From positions 1 through 35,379 of IMG/VR virus record IMGVR_UViG_3300043466_003692: DNA of 35,379 nucleotides; one strand, 5' to 3'. The stretch comes from a virus. Shown one piece after another: positions 1 to 7,520 of this stretch. The notes under the pieces were generated by a model. The model had not been told where the DNA came from. It saw only the letters and a list, made by a program, of their open reading frames with translations, and did no database searches. Position 1 is the first letter of the stretch; each line of letters opens with the position of its first letter. Both the position numbers and the translations under genes were made by a program.

Positions 1-1
1 A

Positions 2-574
2 ATATCGTCTTCCTCAAAGGTTGATCTGCAATTACACACGGAAACCGCGTTTCATCCTTTTAAGCCCTCACATGTGATCCTGATGTGTCTGAGAGGCGAC
101 GAGAACGCACAGACGACTTACGCTTTAGCAGAAGACATTGCGAGCAAACTTGATGAGCAAACACTGTCTGCGTTGATGGAACCAAACTTTATTACGAGAA
201 TAGATGACAGTTTCAGAACGCACGGTGAGCCAGACAGAGAGTTTAAGAAGCAAATCTTTAGTCGCATGCCAAACGGCGAACTATCAATCTGTTTTGATGA
301 GTTCTTCATGACAGCAGATCAATCCGTGAGTGGGGCTTCTGAGGCGTTAGAAAAACTTAAGTCAGTTATCCCTGAATGTGTCAAAGAGGTGACTCTTGAA
401 ACTGGGGATGTCATGATCATGGACAACAGAAAGGTGATTCATGGAAGAAAGGCTTTCAGTGCGCGTTACGACGGAACGGACAGGTGGCTACTCCGAATCT
501 TGGTTTCGCAGAATCTTCCACCGCGTGGTCAGTACATACACTTTGACCACATCACCATTACCACAAACCTCTGA
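2..574 (+). CDS. VioC/AsnO/clavaminate-synthase-like Fe(II)/2OG oxygenase, 5' end cut by window edge
   Basis: The frame is open from base 2, so the gene starts upstream of the window. A GTG at 74 can be read as a start but would remove the iron site. Upstream of it the frame reads LHTETAFHPFKP followed by CLRGD, the HxE segment of the clavaminate synthase / TauD-like family (His codon 35-37, Glu codon 41-43). The distal His is in VIHGRKAF (440-442) and the 2OG-binding Arg lies in RWLLRIL (494-496), in the family pattern RYDGTDRW. Enzymes with HxE of this type (VioC, OrfP, AsnO) beta-hydroxylate free or carrier-bound amino acids; clavaminate synthase is the same fold. The substrate here is unknown. 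All Fe and 2OG ligands are present, so it is probably active. The family call is strong; the reaction is inferred. Confidence 0.9.
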   Translation: MSSSSKVDLQLHTETAFHPFKPSHVILMCLRGDENAQTTYALAEDIASKLDEQTLSALMEPNFITRIDDSFRTHGEPDREFKKQIFSRMPNGELSICFDEFFMTADQSVSGASEALEKLKSVIPECVKEVTLETGDVMIMDNRKVIHGRKAFSARYDGTDRWLLRILVSQNLPPRGQYIHFDHITITTNL

Positions 575-689
575 TTTTGAGGTGTACAAGTGTGGGGTTT
601 CTTGGTGCGATGTCTATAACATGACGCCATGGAAGGCTCAGTGTTCCTACGAGGGAACAGATGAGTGTGGAGTAGGAGCAGATTGGGAA

Positions 690-899
690 ATGGATAAAAC
701 AAAGATCGCCAAGATGGATATGGAAGCATTCCGTCAACTTAAAGATGCTGAGTACGAACTAAACAAGTGGCGCAATCTTGCTGGAGCGATGCACCAGTAC
801 ATCATTGACGGGAACACGGCTGGGGCGATAGAGGCTTACGAAGATGTTTGCGATGGTTTGTACGACAAGGTGTACGAACGAATGATCAAAGATGCCTGA
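690..899 (+). CDS. Small hypothetical protein (69 aa)
   Basis: I do not recognise this protein. The frame is open from before 441, but that part overlaps the oxygenase gene. I chose ATG 690 because GGAGTAGGAG (669-678) lies about 11 bases upstream. ATG 621 or GTG 582, just after the oxygenase stop, would add a Cys-rich N-terminal piece and cannot be excluded. The product is hydrophilic and predicted mostly helical (for example AFRQLKDAEYELNKW), ending in an acidic segment around AIEAYEDVCDGLYDKV. There is no signal peptide or membrane segment. Its TGA overlaps the ATG of the next small frame (ATGCCTGA), which suggests translational coupling within a plus-strand operon behind the oxygenase. 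Confidence 0.5.
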   Translation: MDKTKIAKMDMEAFRQLKDAEYELNKWRNLAGAMHQYIIDGNTAGAIEAYEDVCDGLYDKVYERMIKDA

Positions 900-1017
900 C
901 GAAGAAGATATCTCTGACGAAGAATTTATTGCGTGGGTTATTGATCAGTTCTTGGAAGATGCCAAGAGTGAGAAACACGAACAAGTTGTTATCCCAGAAT
1001 CAAATGATGATTACTAG
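892..1017 (+). CDS. Very small acidic ORF (41 aa)
   Basis: ATG 892 overlaps the stop of the preceding gene by 8 bases. The product begins MPDEEDISDEEFIAWVIDQF and is strongly acidic (about a third Asp/Glu), with one likely amphipathic helix. It ends at a TAG that shares the palindrome CTAG (1014-1017) with the TAG of the convergent minus-strand gene. Small acidic proteins are common in phage accessory regions, but I recognise no family. Support is only the coupled start, the open frame and the exact fit of the gap up to the convergent gene. Confidence 0.4.
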   Translation: MPDEEDISDEEFIAWVIDQFLEDAKSEKHEQVVIPESNDDY

Positions 1018-1343
1018 GACTGCGTAACCATCCACGCAGAGAACGCTTCATCGTTGGTTGGGATGACCCACACCTGACAAGCACCAAGGTCTTTATGTCG
1101 GTCTCCGATGAACGACCAAGCAATTGTCATTTCGGCTGATGGGCTAGTCACACCAACATTGCACTCAAGTCCGTATGTATCTAGAAACCACTTGACAACG
1201 CATGGCGTGTCATCATGAGCACATGAAGAGTCTGACTTCTTTGGACAGTCAACAGCAACAATTTCTAGGTTTGCCTTGGTCAACTGTAAGTGCATGACAT
1301 GACCGTCGTTGTGCCAAACGATCTCTTGATCTGTATCAACCAT
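1014..1343 (-). CDS. Hypothetical protein (109 aa), end of lysis-side operon
   Basis: ATG at 1343 is preceded by AAGGTAG at a suitable distance. The product has no signal peptide or membrane helix. It has five Cys (33, 41, 48, 61, 89), an N-terminal His cluster (His 11, 15, 18) and several Trp, so metal binding is conceivable but not shown. I do not recognise a family. It is the last gene of the minus-strand block that begins with the endolysin. About 95 bases separate it from the ferredoxin, the widest gap in this part, so it may have its own promoter. Its stop overlaps the stop of the convergent 41-codon frame in a CTAG palindrome. Confidence 0.55.
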   Translation of the reverse strand: MVDTDQEIVWHNDGHVMHLQLTKANLEIVAVDCPKKSDSSCAHDDTPCVVKWFLDTYGLECNVGVTSPSAEMTIAWSFIGDRHKDLGACQVWVIPTNDEAFSAWMVTQS

Positions 1344-1439
1344 GATGTCAAGACTACCTTATACAAACTACAAAAAATAGATCCAGCACCCGTACGCGGA
1401 AAATAACGAGGGAACCTTTCCTAATTATTTTACCACCAA

Positions 1440-1685
1440 TTACGGTTCAATAAAAATGCACTCTCCAGGGCACTCTTCGGCTGCTTCAATAACATCAGAA
1501 AGTCTGTCGTCTGCGAAAGAAGCCATACCATCTGCTCCTTCGGGGTTCCCCGCAGCGACCGCATAAATCTTTTCCCCTTCGCGCACATACGCAAGACCGT
1601 CTGGCATCATGTGAAAAACATCTGGGGCTATCTCCGCGCATAGTCCATCTCCAGTGCATAAGTCTTGGTCAATCCAGACTCTCAT
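1440..1685 (-). CDS. 3Fe-4S type ferredoxin (P450-system type)
   Basis: The 81-residue protein begins MRVWIDQDLCTGDGLC. Cys10, Asp13 and Cys16 form the CxxDxxC pattern, with Asp at the second-Cys position, and Cys72 of ECPGECIF gives the CP motif. A fourth Cys (76) follows. Asp in place of the second Cys is typical of [3Fe-4S] ferredoxins that feed actinobacterial cytochromes P450; Fe-S type and partner are inferred. A GTG at 1688 is an alternative start, but ATG 1685 has AAGG at better spacing. The upstream gene's TGA overlaps this start (GTGATG). No P450 or reductase is visible here, so it would have to use a host reductase. Fe/2OG enzymes do not need a ferredoxin, so its partner is open. 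Confidence 0.88.
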   Translation of the reverse strand: MRVWIDQDLCTGDGLCAEIAPDVFHMMPDGLAYVREGEKIYAVAAGNPEGADGMASFADDRLSDVIEAAEECPGECIFIEP

Positions 1686-1972
1686 CACTTACCTTCTAGA
1701 TGATCTGGGATCCCGTTTCCGTCTTTATCTTCAGCATTGCGACCAGTTGAAATCATCAAACCTGCGAGTGTTCCAGTGATGAATGTTGCTACTGATGAAA
1801 GAACACCGAAGAACATCTTGTCGTTTTCTGCTTGTGCACCGATTGGCTGTGTCACGAATACGAGTGCCCAGAGCACGCCGATCGTTGTAATCATGAGAAC
1901 GAAACCGAGCATGCAACCGATAACAAACTTGAGACGAGCATCTAATTCTGCTGGGGTCATACGCTTCTTCAT
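1685..1972 (-). CDS. Small two-helix membrane protein, holin-like
   Basis: The frame is open further upstream, but that part overlaps the lipoprotein gene. ATG 1972 forms an ATGA overlap with the lipoprotein stop, and GAGG lies just upstream. The 95-aa product starts MKKRMTPAELDARLKF and has two hydrophobic segments, FVIGCMLGFVLMITTIGVLW and an alanine/glycine-rich one around FFGVLSSVATFITGTLAGLM. The tail is hydrophilic and reads DKDGNGIPDHLEG, which looks like a dockerin/EF-hand-type calcium loop. Size, topology and position in the lysis cassette fit a holin or antiholin, but another small membrane protein is present and I cannot say which one forms the lethal hole. Confidence 0.7.
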   Translation of the reverse strand: MKKRMTPAELDARLKFVIGCMLGFVLMITTIGVLWALVFVTQPIGAQAENDKMFFGVLSSVATFITGTLAGLMISTGRNAEDKDGNGIPDHLEGK

Positions 1973-2190
1973 GGTGCTACCGCCTCTGCTGGAATTGTCT
2001 CTACGCTTGTTTCGCTCGGATCCCATCCAAGCAGCGTTTCTGTGCACGCGCCATCTACCTTGCATTCTGGTGGCTCACATTCTGTCTTACCCCAATTTTC
2101 AGGGTCTTGACATGGATATCGGTAATAACCGTCATAACCACAAGAAGCAAGAGCAAGCATGGATACGACGACAAGGCTAAACCGTTTCAT
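1969..2190 (-). CDS. Phage lipoprotein
   Basis: The 73-aa product starts MKRFSLVVVSMLALASCGYD. It has a basic n-region, a hydrophobic core and lipobox LASC with the lipidated Cys at position 17. The mature part, CGYDGYYRYPCQDPENWG, then carries Cys 27, 38, 43 and 49, probably two disulfides. I recall near-identical small lipoproteins (GYxGYYRYPCQDP) in cyanophages and other marine phages, usually near lysis or tail genes with no assigned function. An outer-membrane spanin role (Rz1) is possible in a diderm host but would be unneeded in a monoderm one. It overlaps the upstream holin-like gene by 14 bases and the downstream gene by ATGA. Confidence 0.85.
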   Translation of the reverse strand: MKRFSLVVVSMLALASCGYDGYYRYPCQDPENWGKTECEPPECKVDGACTETLLGWDPSETSVETIPAEAVAP

Positions 2191-2449
2191 TCGCCTTTGC
2201 TTTCGCTGGAGCCTTCTTGTCAACTTTGTTAAAGACATCGTTGATTTCAGAACTTGAAAGTTTTCCGTCTTCAAGAAATGCCCTAGAGAGACCTTCAATT
2301 ACAACTGCAACCCCTGCAATTCCAGCCATGAAGACAGCCTTGAGTACTGGAACACCAGCGATAGTTCCTGCACCGATAACGCCCAAGCCAGAAGCGGCAA
2401 AAGTAGCAAGGATTCGTAAGATGACATTGACGGCAAGATCCTTTTTCAT
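2177..2449 (-). CDS. Holin-like membrane protein (90 aa)
   Basis: Starts with ATG 2449 in an ATGA overlap with the preceding gene. Two membrane segments are visible: residues about 6-30 (alanine/glycine-rich, ending GVIGAGTIAGV) and about 33-53 (VLKAVFMAGIAGVAVVIEGL). A soluble C-terminus (LEDGKLSSSEINDVFNKVDK) and a Lys/Ala-rich basic tail follow. Two helices, short length, a charged tail and a position two genes after the endolysin match phage holins. I have seen similar small proteins labelled holin in actinophages and cyanophages. Experimental class is unknown; of the small membrane proteins in this cassette it is the best holin candidate. Confidence 0.75.
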   Translation of the reverse strand: MKKDLAVNVILRILATFAASGLGVIGAGTIAGVPVLKAVFMAGIAGVAVVIEGLSRAFLEDGKLSSSEINDVFNKVDKKAPAKAKANETV

Positions 2450-2670
2450 TTTTTCTTTTTCCCGATTGGAGAGTGATCAATTAGGTGAGTATCAATTTTT
2501 GCTTCAACAACTGCAATATCTGCATCAATATCTGCGATGTCTTCTTTTAGTGAATCTAAACGGTCTTTAACAAAACCATGATCACGAACATTCTCGCGAC
2601 GACCTTTTTCAATTAGTAAAATCAAGAGTCCAAAAGACCCTGTTACTACCGCTGCCCATGTTGCATCCAT
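2446..2670 (-). CDS. Single-pass membrane protein with coiled coil (74 aa)
   Basis: ATG 2670 overlaps the endolysin stop (TAATG). Residues about 4-22 (TWAAVVTGSFGLLILLIE) form one membrane helix. Residues about 30-62 are a heptad-like helix rich in Asp, Ile and Val (DIADIDADIAVVEAKID), and the C-terminus is basic (GKKKK). An N-terminal anchor with a long helix facing the other side of the membrane is the layout of phage spanin subunits and of holin regulators. The position between endolysin and holin-like gene supports a lysis role. No family is recognised with certainty. Confidence 0.7.
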   Translation of the reverse strand: MDATWAAVVTGSFGLLILLIEKGRRENVRDHGFVKDRLDSLKEDIADIDADIAVVEAKIDTHLIDHSPIGKKKK

Positions 2671-3431
2671 TAGAGACCGAGCAATTCTTTAACTCTAGGA
2701 CCAGCGACCGAGTCAGCGGGAAGTTTGTTTGCCACTTTAAATGCTTTAATTGCGGCATCTGTTGCAGAATCTTTCTGCCCATTGATTTCGCCATTATAAA
2801 ATCCTTTAACCTTGAGTGCTTCTTGGAGTTTCTTGATGTCATCTCCACCAGATGCTGGGGCAGGTGCAACACCCGCTGGTGCGGTTACGCCATTTGCATC
2901 CATCCATGCTTTTACTGATGCTGGCGCGTTATCACCAGAAACATAACGGAGATGCCATGGCTCGCTTGGCACTACTTCCCACGAGAAACCAAACTCTTTG
3001 ACATTGGCGATCAACCAATTCAGACGCTTTGGCTCTGATGCCGAATGAACATCAACTGCCAAGCCGAGGTTATGCTGACTCTTACCCGGCGTAGCAAGCA
3101 TCGCCATGCCTTTCTTGAGATACCAAGTCTTACCTTCAAAGGTTTTGGTGCTGGTTCCGACCACTGGCTCAAGTTGGTAGCGGCTCAGAAATCCCTTTTT
3201 TTGACTTTCGTAATCGCGATATGTGTCGCCACTGGAAGTCGGTTTTAGTTCAACGCCTTCAGCCTTTGCCTTTTCCACCATTGCCGTCCATGCACAAGCG
3301 GCAATCCAATGCATCTTTCCACCACCAGGAACAGCCTTCAAAAGATTGGCTGGAAGTTTTCCTGGCTCAATTCCTTTAAGGTCTTTTGGAAGAACTACTG
3401 GAACGATGTAATCCCAAGCAAGTTTGCTCAT
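2670..3431 (-). CDS. Endolysin: M15 (VanY-type) peptidase with C-terminal peptidoglycan-binding domain
   Basis: The 253-aa protein has AAAGGA upstream of ATG 3431. An M15 D-alanyl-D-alanine carboxypeptidase/endopeptidase domain spans roughly residues 30-170. The zinc site reads SQHNLGLAVDVH (His120, Asp127) and SEPWHLRY (catalytic Glu157, His160). An Ala/Pro/Gly linker (182-196) leads to a PG_binding_1 domain (197-253, IKKLQEALKVKGFYNGEI). It would cut peptide stems of peptidoglycan at the end of infection. There is no signal peptide, so release depends on a holin. It heads the minus-strand lysis operon. All metal ligands are intact. This architecture is common in phages of Gram-positive bacteria, including actinobacteria. 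Confidence 0.95.
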   Translation of the reverse strand: MSKLAWDYIVPVVLPKDLKGIEPGKLPANLLKAVPGGGKMHWIAACAWTAMVEKAKAEGVELKPTSSGDTYRDYESQKKGFLSRYQLEPVVGTSTKTFEGKTWYLKKGMAMLATPGKSQHNLGLAVDVHSASEPKRLNWLIANVKEFGFSWEVVPSEPWHLRYVSGDNAPASVKAWMDANGVTAPAGVAPAPASGGDDIKKLQEALKVKGFYNGEINGQKDSATDAAIKAFKVANKLPADSVAGPRVKELLGL

Positions 3432-3494
3432 AGGTTTCCTTTGTTATGGCGTGCAACAACCTAAATATTGTACACCATAATATAAACCTATTTT
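3432..3494 (-). promoter_or_regulatory. Leader of the lysis operon: candidate promoter/operator
   Basis: This 63-base gap precedes the endolysin. On the minus strand it has a -10-like TACAAT (3467-3472) without a convincing -35. An imperfect dyad, GGCGTGCA (3448-3455) against TGTACACC (3470-3477), has 6 of 8 Watson-Crick pairs plus one G-T, with a 14-base loop overlapping the -10. The Shine-Dalgarno AAAGGA lies at the downstream end. A lysis operon needing separate timing from the long gene upstream makes a promoter reasonable. Evidence is weak and based on motif reading only. Confidence 0.3.
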
Positions 3495-6400
3495 TTATTC
3501 GCTTTCAGGCTCTTTCATATGAAGATACATTGCTCCAGTAAACGCGAGAATTGTTGACACCCCAGCAATTTTCTGGATTGTTCCAGAAAGCGTTAGGTAA
3601 ACAACCAGTGATCCAGCAAGAGTGAACCCCATATTAAGGAAACCGTATGTAAATTTTTTCATAAACCCCCACAGACTGAAAACTTTGACCCCATTGCGAT
3701 ACTTATAAATGCTTAATTTGGTAATCCATTCTACACCGTCCCCTGCTATCTCTCCAGAAGCCTCGGACTCCTCTTCGGGTTTTCTGGTGGCAGAGTTCTG
3801 GTTTGATGGGTTGTTTGGATTCTGGCTAGGCGAAGACGGTGATCCACCAGAAGTCCCACCTAGAGCGATGGCAGCGCCAGCAACTGTTGCGGCGATGCTG
3901 GCTGCGATAACTGTACGACGGTCTCCAACATCAATTTGTGATCCAAGCGGAACATAGGTGTCAAACACGCCCGCGAAGACATTGATCTCTTCTTCAAAAG
4001 CCTCTTTTACTTCTGTAGCCGCGTCAATGAGTGCCTCGGCAATTTGAGCACCCGCTTCTTCCGTGACCTCGGCAACAACGACCGCATTGAAGACTTCCGT
4101 CGCTTGGTCTCCGTCAATGCTTTCAAGCACTTTTGGACTTGTCGCGAGTTCGGTTGCTTGATCACTGGATACGCCCCCATCTTGGTTGACGATCAAATCA
4201 ACCACTTGAGATACTTGGTCATTCGTAATTGAATCCGAATCAAGAACATCCACGATGACACCAACAGACTCGGCGTCCAATTCATTACCCAAGACGGCGG
4301 TAAAGGTTTCAATCAAAACTTCGTTGCTTACTTCTTCGTCAAAGACCGCACCAAGAACAGTGTTCAACAACTCTGAGGTGAGTTCGTCCTCCAACACATC
4401 AACGATGAGGTCAATGGTTTCTGCATCCGAGAGGTCATCGTCAAACACGCTGTCAAAAATTGCTTCTGTTTCTGACATGCTTAGGTTTGTTTCAAGCAAG
4501 TCTCCAAGTACGGTCATAGTGTCAGCAACCGATATATCTTCGTCAAACACGGCTGCCATAACTGTGTTCAGGTCGCCAGAACTAAGCGGACCATCAAAGA
4601 TTGACACCAAAGCCGACACCATATTCTCAGCAGAAGTATCTTCTGAGAACGCTGAATCCAAAACTGCCGTCAACTGTGCGCTAGTGATGTCTGCATCCAG
4701 CATCGTAGTTAGTGCTTCGGTGAATACATCTGCCGAAACATCTTCAGTAAACACGGCTTCTAGGACATTGTCAAACTGGGCGTTGGTAAGTTCTGCTCCG
4801 AGGAGTGTGTCAAGAACAGCGCCAACCTCGTCAGCCTCAATATCGGTAGTGAATGTATTTTCAAGAATATTGTCCAATATGACTGTCGTGATTGGCTCGT
4901 TGTCTTCTATGTCTGTGACGGTATAATCATCTGGTGGAATTATTACTACTACCGTTTCGGTTTCTGTTGGGTCTATTCCAATTGGTTCTGAGTATTCTGG
5001 AATTGTCTCTGTTGGTAATTCAATTCCAGTTCCTGTTTCTACGGGAAGCGGCACCGTTGTGGATTCTGTTTCAGGCTCTGGGTATTGCGGGAGTGGCACT
5101 GTTGTACCGTCTGGGGGAGTCACGACGACAGGAGCGACAGTCGTACTGGTCGTAGTTGTAGTAGTAGATGAAGTGGTTGTCGGGTCAAGAACAGTTGCAT
5201 CAACGGTTACTTCAGGACTATAGGTGCAACTACCAGTTCCAACCCCAGCACACCCAGCAGTCATTGCTTTGATGCCGAAACGAACGGGTCCATATCCAGT
5301 CGTGACAGGATTACTTCCAGAGAACATTTCAGTGCTTAACGAGTAGTTGGTTCCTTGATTAGTCCAAACCCCCCAACCACCCGATGTTGCTCCACCAATT
5401 ACGGTGAGGTCGTAGAAACTCACTGAGTAACCGTAGATGACGCAATTACTTGCCGCCGATGCATCCCAGTCAAGGTCAACACTTCCGTCTGCGTTTGCAA
5501 CAGCCGTTAAGTTTGTGACTGGATTAAGGTAAGCCGCAGTGATTGTGTTGTTGGACTCCACATACCCAGAGCCTGAGAAATTGTTTGTGTTTTGCGCAGT
5601 AGTGCCAAATGTGTTTCCACTGGCTGTGGAGAACGAGTTCGCACTTACTCCGTTGTACACAGAAGAACCGTTATTCCAATTGTTTGCAAACTGAATAGCG
5701 GTTGTGTTTCCATTGAATGTGTTACCTGAAACCGTTTGGTTGCCAGCGCCAACCGCCCAACTTGTCGGAATCCATGAAGAGAAGTACACACCAACACCGT
5801 TTGAAGTAAATGTTGAATTTAGAACCTGCTGACGGTTGAGACCCCCTAAATATGCACCAAACTGTGTGTTGCCTGTGAACTGACTGTTATTTATTTTGAC
5901 AAAGCGCTCGGTACGAATACCATAAGTATTTGATGTAAATGTAGAGCCATTGACATAAATGCGGTTTGAGTAATCGGTGTCTGTAAGGCTCAGGGCTGTA
6001 GGTGTTCCGCCGTGGTCAGATGTAATTGCATAACCGTTATTTGTAAATTGGGAATCATTGAATGTGGTAACTCCCCCACCGCCTTGGTAGAAAGCCCACG
6101 ATGAATGATTGGAAATCTTTATCCGATTGAATGTCATCGTTCCAGAGGCGTTGTAAATAAGCCCACCGTTCCATGAAACATTTTTACCTTGCTTGAATGT
6201 CATGTCTTCAATAACAATTGTTCTTGAGCCATTGTTGTAAATTGCTCGGTACAAATTGTTGCCGTCAATAATCGTCGTGGTCATTCCCGTGCCAGTAATT
6301 GTTACTCCAGCCGTAATAGCAGGTAGGTCAGAAGTAAGGGAGATAGTTCCTTCTGTGGTGATGTCAATGGCATCGTAAATCCCACCAGCATTTGCGTTGG

Positions 6401-7520
6401 CTTGATTGATTGCCCAGCGAAGAGTTCCGCTTGAACCATCATCCAAGAGGCTTGTAACTTCAAGCGATGTTGAAGCGGGAATAGTAGTAGTGGTGGTGGT
6501 ACTCGTAGTGGTCGTAGTGCTCGTAGTAGTAGTTTGGGCAACAGTAGTTGTAGTTGTAGGGGGAACCGTTGGGGCAGTTTCACTATTTGATGCAACTCCA
6601 CCGAATGTGGTGCAATTGTTTGAAATGCATCGGTTTGTTGAACCAGCCTCGCTATCAACCATCAGCGCTGGAGGTAAACCTTGGTCATCCAGGTTGAACG
6701 AGGCAAAACCAAGTTTATAAGTACCGCTTATAGAGACTTGATATGTTGAAGTTTGCCAACCCGTAGAGCCATAAGAATTCGTTGAGTAGTCGCCAGTGCC
6801 GGGATTGGTGAATCCAAGAAGTGCGTATTGCTTGACATAGTTGTTTACCGTTACTACTGGAGTGCCAGTAACAGTCACGGGGACAAGTGAAGTTATGGAG
6901 CCGTCGTTGAAGGGTACATAGTCAGTTCCGACATAGTTCCACGCCATTGTGTAGGTCGTGCCTGCCGTCAGTTCTACCTCACGAGTAATCCATGCTGCGT
7001 CTGTCGGTGTACCTTGACCGTTGCCTGATGCTTGCGCCTGCGATGTAAGCATGTTTTTAATTTCTGTTACCGAGCCAGCCGAAAGGCTCAAAGCACTTGC
7101 CGCTTGGTCAAAAGTCTGTTCACCTTTGGGTTGAAGAAGAACAGCGTTTGTTCCGTTATTAGGGGAGAATGTCCAACTGCCAGAAGCAACTGCTGAGGCG
7201 TAATACGGGCTAGACGGACTTCCAACAGCACCCCTAGAACCGTGAGTGAAAGTCCGAGAACCAGTAAATATGGTTACACCACTACCGTTGCCAGTAATAG
7301 TGCTACCCAATGTCCCAGACTGGCTTCCCTTACTCCAGCCCGTAAAGGTTCCGTCCTCAAATCCAGCATCAGGGAATGAGGCAGCCTCAACACTGGTTAC
7401 TCCAGTGAACATTGATACGGTCAGCACAAATACAAGTGCTACTGAGATTGACGAAAATATCTGTTTGCGAAATATATTCAAGTCGTTGCGACCCCCGAAA
7501 TATTTTACACTATTGAACAT
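3495..7520 (-). CDS. Giant Sec-exported, membrane-anchored beta-helix surface protein with 34-residue repeats
   Basis: I chose ATG 7520; GTG 7565 would add 15 residues, and neither has a strong ribosome site. In order (1341 aa): signal peptide (about 20-46, core VALVFVLTVSMF, cleavage near VEA/AS); a lectin-like beta-sandwich region to about 310; a poly-Thr linker (6480-6540); a right-handed parallel beta-helix of short N/G/S/T repeats (about 360-650, e.g. NNSQFTGNTQFGAYLG); an FN3-like domain (about 660-760, LTAVANADGSVDLDWD); a second Thr/Pro-rich linker; acidic 34-residue helical repeats (872-1109); and a C-terminal part with hydrophobic segments, two near the end (MGFTLAGSLVVYLTL; STILAFTGAMYL). 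Exported proteins of this size are unusual in phages. It resembles actinobacterial cell-surface proteins. It may coat or decorate the infected cell (exclusion, adhesion), or be acquired host DNA. Function is unknown. Confidence 0.85.
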   Translation of the reverse strand: MFNSVKYFGGRNDLNIFRKQIFSSISVALVFVLTVSMFTGVTSVEAASFPDAGFEDGTFTGWSKGSQSGTLGSTITGNGSGVTIFTGSRTFTHGSRGAVGSPSSPYYASAVASGSWTFSPNNGTNAVLLQPKGEQTFDQAASALSLSAGSVTEIKNMLTSQAQASGNGQGTPTDAAWITREVELTAGTTYTMAWNYVGTDYVPFNDGSITSLVPVTVTGTPVVTVNNYVKQYALLGFTNPGTGDYSTNSYGSTGWQTSTYQVSISGTYKLGFASFNLDDQGLPPALMVDSEAGSTNRCISNNCTTFGGVASNSETAPTVPPTTTTTVAQTTTTSTTTTTSTTTTTTIPASTSLEVTSLLDDGSSGTLRWAINQANANAGGIYDAIDITTEGTISLTSDLPAITAGVTITGTGMTTTIIDGNNLYRAIYNNGSRTIVIEDMTFKQGKNVSWNGGLIYNASGTMTFNRIKISNHSSWAFYQGGGGVTTFNDSQFTNNGYAITSDHGGTPTALSLTDTDYSNRIYVNGSTFTSNTYGIRTERFVKINNSQFTGNTQFGAYLGGLNRQQVLNSTFTSNGVGVYFSSWIPTSWAVGAGNQTVSGNTFNGNTTAIQFANNWNNGSSVYNGVSANSFSTASGNTFGTTAQNTNNFSGSGYVESNNTITAAYLNPVTNLTAVANADGSVDLDWDASAASNCVIYGYSVSFYDLTVIGGATSGGWGVWTNQGTNYSLSTEMFSGSNPVTTGYGPVRFGIKAMTAGCAGVGTGSCTYSPEVTVDATVLDPTTTSSTTTTTTSTTVAPVVVTPPDGTTVPLPQYPEPETESTTVPLPVETGTGIELPTETIPEYSEPIGIDPTETETVVVIIPPDDYTVTDIEDNEPITTVILDNILENTFTTDIEADEVGAVLDTLLGAELTNAQFDNVLEAVFTEDVSADVFTEALTTMLDADITSAQLTAVLDSAFSEDTSAENMVSALVSIFDGPLSSGDLNTVMAAVFDEDISVADTMTVLGDLLETNLSMSETEAIFDSVFDDDLSDAETIDLIVDVLEDELTSELLNTVLGAVFDEEVSNEVLIETFTAVLGNELDAESVGVIVDVLDSDSITNDQVSQVVDLIVNQDGGVSSDQATELATSPKVLESIDGDQATEVFNAVVVAEVTEEAGAQIAEALIDAATEVKEAFEEEINVFAGVFDTYVPLGSQIDVGDRRTVIAASIAATVAGAAIALGGTSGGSPSSPSQNPNNPSNQNSATRKPEEESEASGEIAGDGVEWITKLSIYKYRNGVKVFSLWGFMKKFTYGFLNMGFTLAGSLVVYLTLSGTIQKIAGVSTILAFTGAMYLHMKEPESE
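4194..4907 (-). repeat. Tandem 102-bp (34-residue) coding repeat, about seven units
   Basis: Inside the giant surface gene, five units of exactly 34 codons run head to tail (4296-4397, 4398-4499, 4500-4601, 4602-4703, 4704-4805), with a degenerate unit on each side. The marker TCGTCAAA recurs at 4336, 4438 and 4540, exactly 102 bases apart. Each unit has the plan LL-x3-LT-x3-L-x2-VLxxVF-(D/E)2-(V/I)S-x9: two short acidic amphipathic helices, each with a Ser/Thr N-cap. The shape suggests an alpha-solenoid or calcium-responsive helical stack. The repeats have diverged at DNA level, so this is not a recent expansion. Confidence 0.9.

Noticed and set aside
441-899. 152-aa frame beginning inside the oxygenase gene
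   Set aside because: The first 45 codons overlap the oxygenase's conserved distal His and Arg region in another frame. A start at 690 or 621 is more reasonable.
1344-1439. Promoter or terminator in the gap between the ferredoxin and the 109-aa gene
   Set aside because: A TATAAG-like box and a four-pair GGAA/TTCC hairpin can be found, but there is no -35 and the stem is too weak to list as a feature.
1969-2670. Rz/Rz1 spanin pair
   Set aside because: The single-pass coiled-coil protein and the lipoprotein could suggest it, but they are separate and not nested, and the host may be monoderm. I kept neutral names.
4255-4926. 223-aa plus-strand frame opposite the 34-residue repeats
   Set aside because: It is the antisense of a periodic coding region: Ser/Thr-rich, with the same 102-base period, no ribosome site and no recognisable domain. 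The minus-strand protein has clear domains on both sides.
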